The notes beneath the pieces are model-generated. The model made no database searches. It saw nothing but the letters and a program-made list of their open reading frames with translations, and had not been told where the DNA came from. DNA of 64,000 nucleotides from JAUWGC01 sp963753055. GTDB lineage: Bacteria > Bacteroidota > Bacteroidia > Bacteroidales > B18-G4. The stretch lies in assembly GCA_963753055.1 (NCBI GenBank), contig CAVWAP010000004.1, forward strand, positions 62,001 through 126,000, given 5' to 3'. The translations under genes and the position numbers were made by a program. How positions within the stretch are numbered: position 1 is the stretch's first letter; each line of letters starts with the position of its first letter. Shown here piece after piece: positions 60,200-64,000 of this stretch.

Positions 60200-61141
60200 A
60201 TGGATAGAATTACAGTTATTGGTGCAGGAAATGTAGGTGCTACCTGTGCGAATGTTATCGCAACAAAGGACCTCGCCAGGGAAGTTGTCCTGGTTGATAT
60301 TAAAGATGGTGTTGCCGAAGGAAAAGCGTTAGATATCTGGCAAACAGGACCAATCAACAATTTCAATACCCGTGTAGTAGGCGTGACCAACAATTATTTG
60401 CGAACAAAAGGTTCAGGAATTATTGTTATCACCTCGGGTATGCCAAGAAAGCCTGGGATGTCAAGAGATGATTTGATCAAAACCAATGCGAGTATCGTCA
60501 AGGAAGTAACAGAAAAAGCAGTTAAGTACTCACCTGATGCTATCCTTATCGTTGTATCCAATCCATTGGATGTGATGACATACTGTGCGATGAAGGCAGC
60601 TAATAAAAACCCAAGGAAAGTATTTGGTATGGCTGGTATATTGGATTCCGGAAGGTACACAACATTCTTATCTGAGGCTTTAAATGTATCACCAAAAGAT
60701 ATACATGGTTTGTTGATGGGAGGACATGGCGACTCCATGGTGCCATTAAGAAGATATACTTCAGTACTTGGTATCCCGGTTACAGAACTGCTTAATGCAG
60801 AAGAGTTAGACAAGATCGTAGAAAGGACAAGAAAAGGAGGTGGTGAATTGGTTGACCTGATGGGTACTTCTGCATGGTATGCTCCCGGAGCTGCTGCTGC
60901 ACAAATGGTAGAAGCTATCGTCGATGACCAGCAGCGGATATTCCCACTAAGCGCATACCTTACAGGAGAGTATGGATATAAGGATGTCTATATGGGGGTT
61001 CCTGCCAAATTGGGAAAGAATGGTATCGAAGAAATCATCGAGCTGAGCCTGAATGCCAGGGAAAAGAAAATGCTCGACGAATCAGCTAAGGGTCTCAAAG
61101 AGGTAATTGGTGTACTCAACAATCTGAAATTATTTAAGTAA
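60200..61141 (+). CDS. mdh: Malate dehydrogenase (LDH-like type)
   Basis: 313 residues. GAGNVGATCANVI is the Rossmann dinucleotide loop, with Asp in VVLVDIKDG (NAD specificity). GMPRKPGMSRDDL carries the substrate-binding arginines of malate rather than lactate enzymes, VSNPLDVMTYCAMK and GMAGILDSGRY follow, and MGGHGDSMVPL has the catalytic His. It interconverts malate and oxaloacetate. Own promoter upstream, terminator downstream. Confidence 0.96.
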   Translation: MDRITVIGAGNVGATCANVIATKDLAREVVLVDIKDGVAEGKALDIWQTGPINNFNTRVVGVTNNYLRTKGSGIIVITSGMPRKPGMSRDDLIKTNASIVKEVTEKAVKYSPDAILIVVSNPLDVMTYCAMKAANKNPRKVFGMAGILDSGRYTTFLSEALNVSPKDIHGLLMGGHGDSMVPLRRYTSVLGIPVTELLNAEELDKIVERTRKGGGELVDLMGTSAWYAPGAAAAQMVEAIVDDQQRIFPLSAYLTGEYGYKDVYMGVPAKLGKNGIEEIIELSLNAREKKMLDESAKGLKEVIGVLNNLKLFK

Positions 61142-61162
61142 AAGACAATAGCTTTTTTTCTG

Positions 61163-61193
61163 AAAGGTACGCCGGTAGGTGTGCCTTTTTTTG
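61163..61193 (+). terminator. Intrinsic terminator after mdh
   Basis: Ten-bp stem AAAGGTACGC (61163-61172) with 61179-61188 including two G-U pairs, a six-nt loop, and a T-run to 61192. It ends the mdh transcript; the sirtuin gene begins 8 bp later. Confidence 0.8.
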
Positions 61194-61200
61194 TATATTT

Positions 61201-61896
61201 ATGGATATGAAAAGGATAGTTGTGCTGACGGGGGCAGGTGTGAGTGCCGAATCGGGCGTTAAGACTTTCAGGGATAATGATGGTTTATGGAATAACCATC
61301 GTATCGAAGAGGTTGCAACTCCGGAAGCATGGCTTCATAATATGGATCTGGTCATGGAGTTTTATAATCAACGCAGGAAACAGCTGTATGAGGTTGAACC
61401 GAACCCTGCCCATAAAGCCCTGGTGAAACTTGAAACCTGCTTTGATGTGCAGATCATTACACAAAATGTTGATGACCTGCATGAACGTGCCGGGTCCACC
61501 AATGTCCTGCACCTGCATGGAGAGCTTAAAAAAGTAAGAAGTACTGCCGATCCTGACCTTGTTTATGACCTTGAAGGATGGGAGTTGAAGAGAGGTGACC
61601 TGTGCGATAAAGGCAGCCAGCTCCGACCTCATATCGTCTGGTTTGGTGAGGCCGTTCCTCAAATAATTCCAGCTGCCGAACTGGCGGTTTCTGCTGATAT
61701 ATTTCTCGTCGTTGGTACTTCTTTACTTGTTTATCCGGCTGCCGGACTGATCCATTATGTGTCTGAAGAGGCACCTAAATACCTGGTGGATCCCAATGCA
61801 TCTACATCCATGACAATCCCTGGACTGGAGATAATCAATGAGAAGGCGGGAGACGCAGTACCCCGACTTGTTGAATCAATCATTAAAGAACAATAG
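61201..61896 (+). CDS. cobB: Sir2-family NAD-dependent deacylase (sirtuin, CobB-like)
   Basis: 231 residues. LTGAGVSAESGVKTFRDNDG is the NAD-binding start, ITQNVDDLHERAG and HLHGELK carry the catalytic His106, and LRPHIVWFGEAVP and VVGTSLLVYPAAG complete the Rossmann core. Tyr55-x-x-Arg58 (FYNQR) is the acyl-carboxylate pocket of SIRT5/CobB-type desuccinylases. The zinc-ribbon region has only one cysteine (DLCDKGS) instead of four, so the structural zinc is probably absent. It starts just after the mdh terminator; recX follows after 2 bp. Confidence 0.92.
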   Translation: MDMKRIVVLTGAGVSAESGVKTFRDNDGLWNNHRIEEVATPEAWLHNMDLVMEFYNQRRKQLYEVEPNPAHKALVKLETCFDVQIITQNVDDLHERAGSTNVLHLHGELKKVRSTADPDLVYDLEGWELKRGDLCDKGSQLRPHIVWFGEAVPQIIPAAELAVSADIFLVVGTSLLVYPAAGLIHYVSEEAPKYLVDPNASTSMTIPGLEIINEKAGDAVPRLVESIIKEQ

Positions 61897-61898
61897 CT

Positions 61899-62369
61899 AT
61901 GCCCGGACAAGAAAAGCAAGCATTTAGTTTTATCCTTTCCAAAGCACAGGCCTATTGTACTTACCAGGAAAGGTGCATCAACGACCTTGTTATCAAGCTC
62001 AGGGAATGGAACATAAAAGACGAGGTTGCTGAAAAGATCATCAATAAACTTGTTGAAGATGATTATATCAATGAGGAACGCTTTGTCAGGAATTTTGCCG
62101 GAAGCAAATTCAGGATAAAAAAGTGGGGTAAAAATAAGATCATTTACGAGCTCAAAAGAAAAGGATTACCCGACCTGATCATCCAGATTGGATTGGAAGA
62201 GATTGAAGATGAGGAATATCTTCATGCAATGAAGGAGCTTTTATCTAAAAAAAGCTTTTCTCTGGATGAAAAAGACCCATTGAAGCGCAAACATAAACTG
62301 GCCCGCTATGCCATCTCAAAAGGGTATCGATCCGGCCTTGTCTGGGATGTTCTGAATAAAATCAAATAA
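61899..62369 (+). CDS. recX: Regulatory protein RecX
   Basis: 156 residues, entirely helical, with three-helix repeats characteristic of RecX: AQAYCTYQERCINDLVIKLREWNI, IINKLVEDDYINEERFVRNFAGSKFRIKKWGKNKIIYELKRKGL, and KRKHKLARYAISKGYRSGLVWDVL. RecX caps or modulates RecA filaments. No recA is near. It is 2 bp after the sirtuin gene and probably cotranscribed with it. Confidence 0.92.
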   Translation: MPGQEKQAFSFILSKAQAYCTYQERCINDLVIKLREWNIKDEVAEKIINKLVEDDYINEERFVRNFAGSKFRIKKWGKNKIIYELKRKGLPDLIIQIGLEEIEDEEYLHAMKELLSKKSFSLDEKDPLKRKHKLARYAISKGYRSGLVWDVLNKIK

Positions 62370-62415
62370 GCTGCATTTTCCACTTCTTTATATTCAATTA
62401 ATCTGGATTTATCTG

Positions 62416-62423
62416 TATCTTTG
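62416..62423 (+). promoter_or_regulatory. -7 element of the prfB promoter
   Basis: TATCTTTG, a full TAnnTTTG match, 23 bp before the prfB ATG; no clear -33 box. Confidence 0.45.
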
Positions 62424-62446
62424 TGCTTTCAAAAATTGCAGATAAT

Positions 62447-63536
62447 ATGATTTCACCAGAAGAAGTCAGAGATGCAGGGAAGCGGCTTGATGCCCTGAGG
62501 AGGTATCTTTGACATTGATGCCAAGCTACAACAGATCAAAGAAGAAGAAGAACTGACAAATGCAGCAGAATTTTGGCAGGATCCCAAGAATGCCGAAAAA
62601 ACCCTGAAGAAAATCAAGGAAAAGAAAAACTGGACTGATGCTTACCAGCAAACGGCCAGTAGTTTCGACGACTTGAAGGTTATCCATGAATTTTTCCTGG
62701 CTTCTGAAGCTACTGAAAAGGAACTTGACAAGCAGTACAAGGTCACCCTGAATTTGATTGAGGCGCTTGAGTTCAAGAATATGCTCAGTCATGAAGAAGA
62801 TAAACTGGGTGCTATTCTTGAAATCAATGCCGGTGCCGGCGGTACCGAAAGCCAGGATTGGGCTGAAATGCTGATGAGGATGTACTCCCGCTGGGGAGAA
62901 CTGAATGGTTACAATGTAAAAGAGCTTGACATTCATGAAGGTGATGTGGCCGGAATCAAAAAAGTAACTCTCGAGATCGTTGGTGACTTTGCCTTTGGTT
63001 ACTTGAAAGGCGAAAATGGCGTGCACCGCCTTGTCCGCCTCTCACCCTTCGATGCTGCCAATAAACGGCACACATCCTTTGCTTCTGTATATGTTTACCC
63101 TGTCGTTGATGATGATATTGAGATCCAGGTTAATACATCTGAGATATCCTGGGATACCTTCAGGTCGAGTGGCCCTGGCGGACAGAATGTTAACAAGGTG
63201 GAAACAGCTGTCAGGCTCAGGCATGAACCCACCGGTATCGTCATTGAATGCCAGGAGACTCGCTCACAGCAACAAAACAGGGATAAGGCCATCCGCATGC
63301 TGAAATCACAGCTTTATGAAATTGAGCTGAGAAAGAAACAGGAGGCCCAGGCTGAAATTGAAGGGAATAAGAAAAAAATTGAATGGGGATCGCAGATAAG
63401 GTCATACGTGATGCATCCTTACAAGATGGTTAAGGACCTGCGCACAAACCATGAAACAGGCAATGTACAGGCAGTGATGGATGGAAACCTGAATGACTTT
63501 ATTAAAGCCTACCTGATGGAATTTGGAAAAAGCTAA
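62447..63536 (+). CDS. prfB: Peptide chain release factor 2, expressed by programmed +1 frameshift
   Basis: The zero frame from ATG 62447 runs 21 codons to TGA at 62510-62512. The rest continues in the +1 frame from 62511 (GAC), giving about 362 residues (RF2 is normally about 365). SPF (LVRLSPFDAAN) is the RF2 stop-codon tripeptide for UGA and UAA. GPGGQNVNKVETAVRLRH carries the GGQ peptidyl-hydrolysis loop. When RF2 is scarce, slow decoding of the TGA favours the shift, an autoregulatory loop. A reading from an internal start at 62673 would lack the N-terminal domain. Confidence 0.96.
62498..62513 (+). promoter_or_regulatory. Programmed +1 frameshift site in prfB
   Basis: AGGAGG (62498-62503), TAT, then CTTTGAC (62507-62513). 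Shine-Dalgarno-like stimulator, three-base spacing and slippery CTT-TGA-C are the same layout as the classical prfB site (AGGGGG-TAT-CTT-TGA-C). It sits at codon 22, near the usual codon 26. Confidence 0.93.
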
Positions 63537-63566
63537 TACTTGATATGTTGATTAATACTAACTACA

Positions 63567-63911
63567 ATGGTTAAAATTTATCATAATCCAAGATGCAAAA
63601 AGTCGAGGGCAGGACTGCAGTTCTTGCAGGGAAAAGGGGTTGAACCGGAGATCATTGATTATATCAAAAACTCCATAAGCGAAGAAGAGCTCAAAGATGT
63701 TCTTATCAAGCTTAACATGAAGCCGCAGGAGATCATCCGCACACAGGAAGCAGTTTATAAGTCTGATTTTAAAGGAAAGAATTTCAATGATGATGAATGG
63801 GTCAAGATACTCATTGAACACCCCAAGTTGATACAGAGGCCGATTGTCGTTAAAGGCTATAAAGCCGTGATTGGCGATCCATCAGATAATATCGAGACAT
63901 TATTAACTTAA
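63567..63911 (+). CDS. ArsC/Spx-family thioredoxin-fold protein (arsenate reductase-like)
   Basis: 114 residues. YHNPRCKKSR (Cys10) is the ArsC active-site start, LIKLNMKPQEIIRTQE and IEHPKLIQRPIVVKGYKAVIG (conserved Arg-Pro) are the family motifs. It would use glutaredoxin-like thiol chemistry; the YfgD/ArsC branch is often annotated arsenate reductase without a true ars operon, and no other ars gene is present. Substrate unproven. Confidence 0.88.
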   Translation: MVKIYHNPRCKKSRAGLQFLQGKGVEPEIIDYIKNSISEEELKDVLIKLNMKPQEIIRTQEAVYKSDFKGKNFNDDEWVKILIEHPKLIQRPIVVKGYKAVIGDPSDNIETLLT

Positions 63912-63923
63912 TCACTTTTAAAA

Positions 63924-64000
63924 ATGAATCATAGAATTGAGAAAGACACAATGGGCACAGTGGAGGTGCCGGCGGATAAGTACTGGGGAGCGCAAACACA
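63924..64000 (+). CDS. fumC: Class II fumarate hydratase, N-terminal fragment (cut by the window edge)
   Basis: The first 25 codons read MNHRIEKDTMGTVEVPADKY and continue WGAQT, the standard N-terminus of class II fumarase (RIEKDTMGEVEVPADKYWGAQT is the usual form). The rest lies beyond base 64000. It would interconvert fumarate and malate, next to the malate genes upstream. Aspartase shares a similar N-terminus but less closely. Confidence 0.85.
   Translation, partial: MNHRIEKDTMGTVEVPADKYWGAQT

Noticed and set aside
62447..62512. A separate 21-codon peptide gene or a selenocysteine TGA
   Set aside because: The TGA sits in a canonical prfB frameshift site and the +1 frame continues directly as RF2.
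63567..63911. Arsenic resistance operon
   Set aside because: Only the ArsC-like gene is present; no arsB, acr3 or arsR beside it.

Overview
The window looks like chromosomal core DNA of a Bacteroidota (Bacteroidetes) bacterium, probably an environmental anaerobe or microaerophile. Evidence: a full-length SprA type IX secretion translocon gene; promoters of the TTTG-N19-TAnnTTTG kind (clearest before mdh); few Shine-Dalgarno sequences; an ExbB-ExbD-ExbD operon; a Bacteroidota-style glutaminyl-cyclase lipoprotein; and an oxygen-independent, B12-dependent class II ribonucleotide reductase. No rRNA or other strict taxonomic marker is present, so placement below phylum is open. I see no prophage, insertion sequence or CRISPR array. 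Genes are dense: the longest gene-free stretch is 264 bp (45020-45283).

Layout. 1-5.4 kb: a P-loop ATPase cut by the window edge, an MscS channel, a HAD phosphatase, DusB and a CPBP protease. 5.4-7.8 kb: an ExbB/ExbD energy-transduction operon on the minus strand, then tRNA-Ser(GGA). 8-17.8 kb: asparaginase, TatD, a GT9 glycosyltransferase, two metallo-beta-lactamase-fold hydrolases, a large TolB-like/Omp85-like fusion, a lipoprotein and a ROK protein. 17.8-18.35 kb: a four-helix-bundle gene framed by a perfect 17-bp inverted repeat. 18.3-27.4 kb: a leucine/isovalerate-type catabolic cluster (HMG-CoA lyase-like protein, acyl-CoA carboxylase beta, methylglutaconyl-CoA hydratase, a chimeric biotin protein, acyl-CoA dehydrogenase, acetoacetyl-CoA synthetase), followed by lnt. 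29-39.7 kb: a MacAB-like efflux operon divergent from its likely sigma-54 response regulator and histidine kinase. 39.7-48 kb: glutaminyl cyclase, PhoH, PolA and class II RNR. 48-57.6 kb: a minus-strand ruvA-sprA-gcvH-vanZ-tonB series. 57.8-64 kb: malic enzyme, malate dehydrogenase, sirtuin, RecX, RF2 (with programmed +1 frameshift), an ArsC-like protein and the start of fumarase.

The most interesting point is the catabolic cluster. Its biotin protein (22017-24191) carries an oxaloacetate/pyruvate-type carboxyltransferase domain where a methylcrotonyl-CoA carboxylase alpha subunit would have its ATP-dependent biotin carboxylase. It is followed by what looks like a BT (subunit-contact) domain and a biotinyl domain, and it sits beside a normal acyl-CoA carboxylase beta subunit. 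No biotin carboxylase gene is present in the cluster. This suggests an ATP-free transcarboxylase that moves a carboxyl group from an oxo-acid such as oxaloacetate to 3-methylcrotonyl-CoA. Malic enzyme, malate dehydrogenase and fumarase lie elsewhere in the window and would feed the same oxaloacetate/pyruvate pool. The HMG-CoA lyase-like protein in the cluster also lacks the usual G-loop cysteine.

Several palindromic or tandem-word repeats punctuate the gene borders (10.9, 17.8/18.3, 21.96, 25.4 and 42.2 kb), and one lies in frame inside lnt (28.0 kb).
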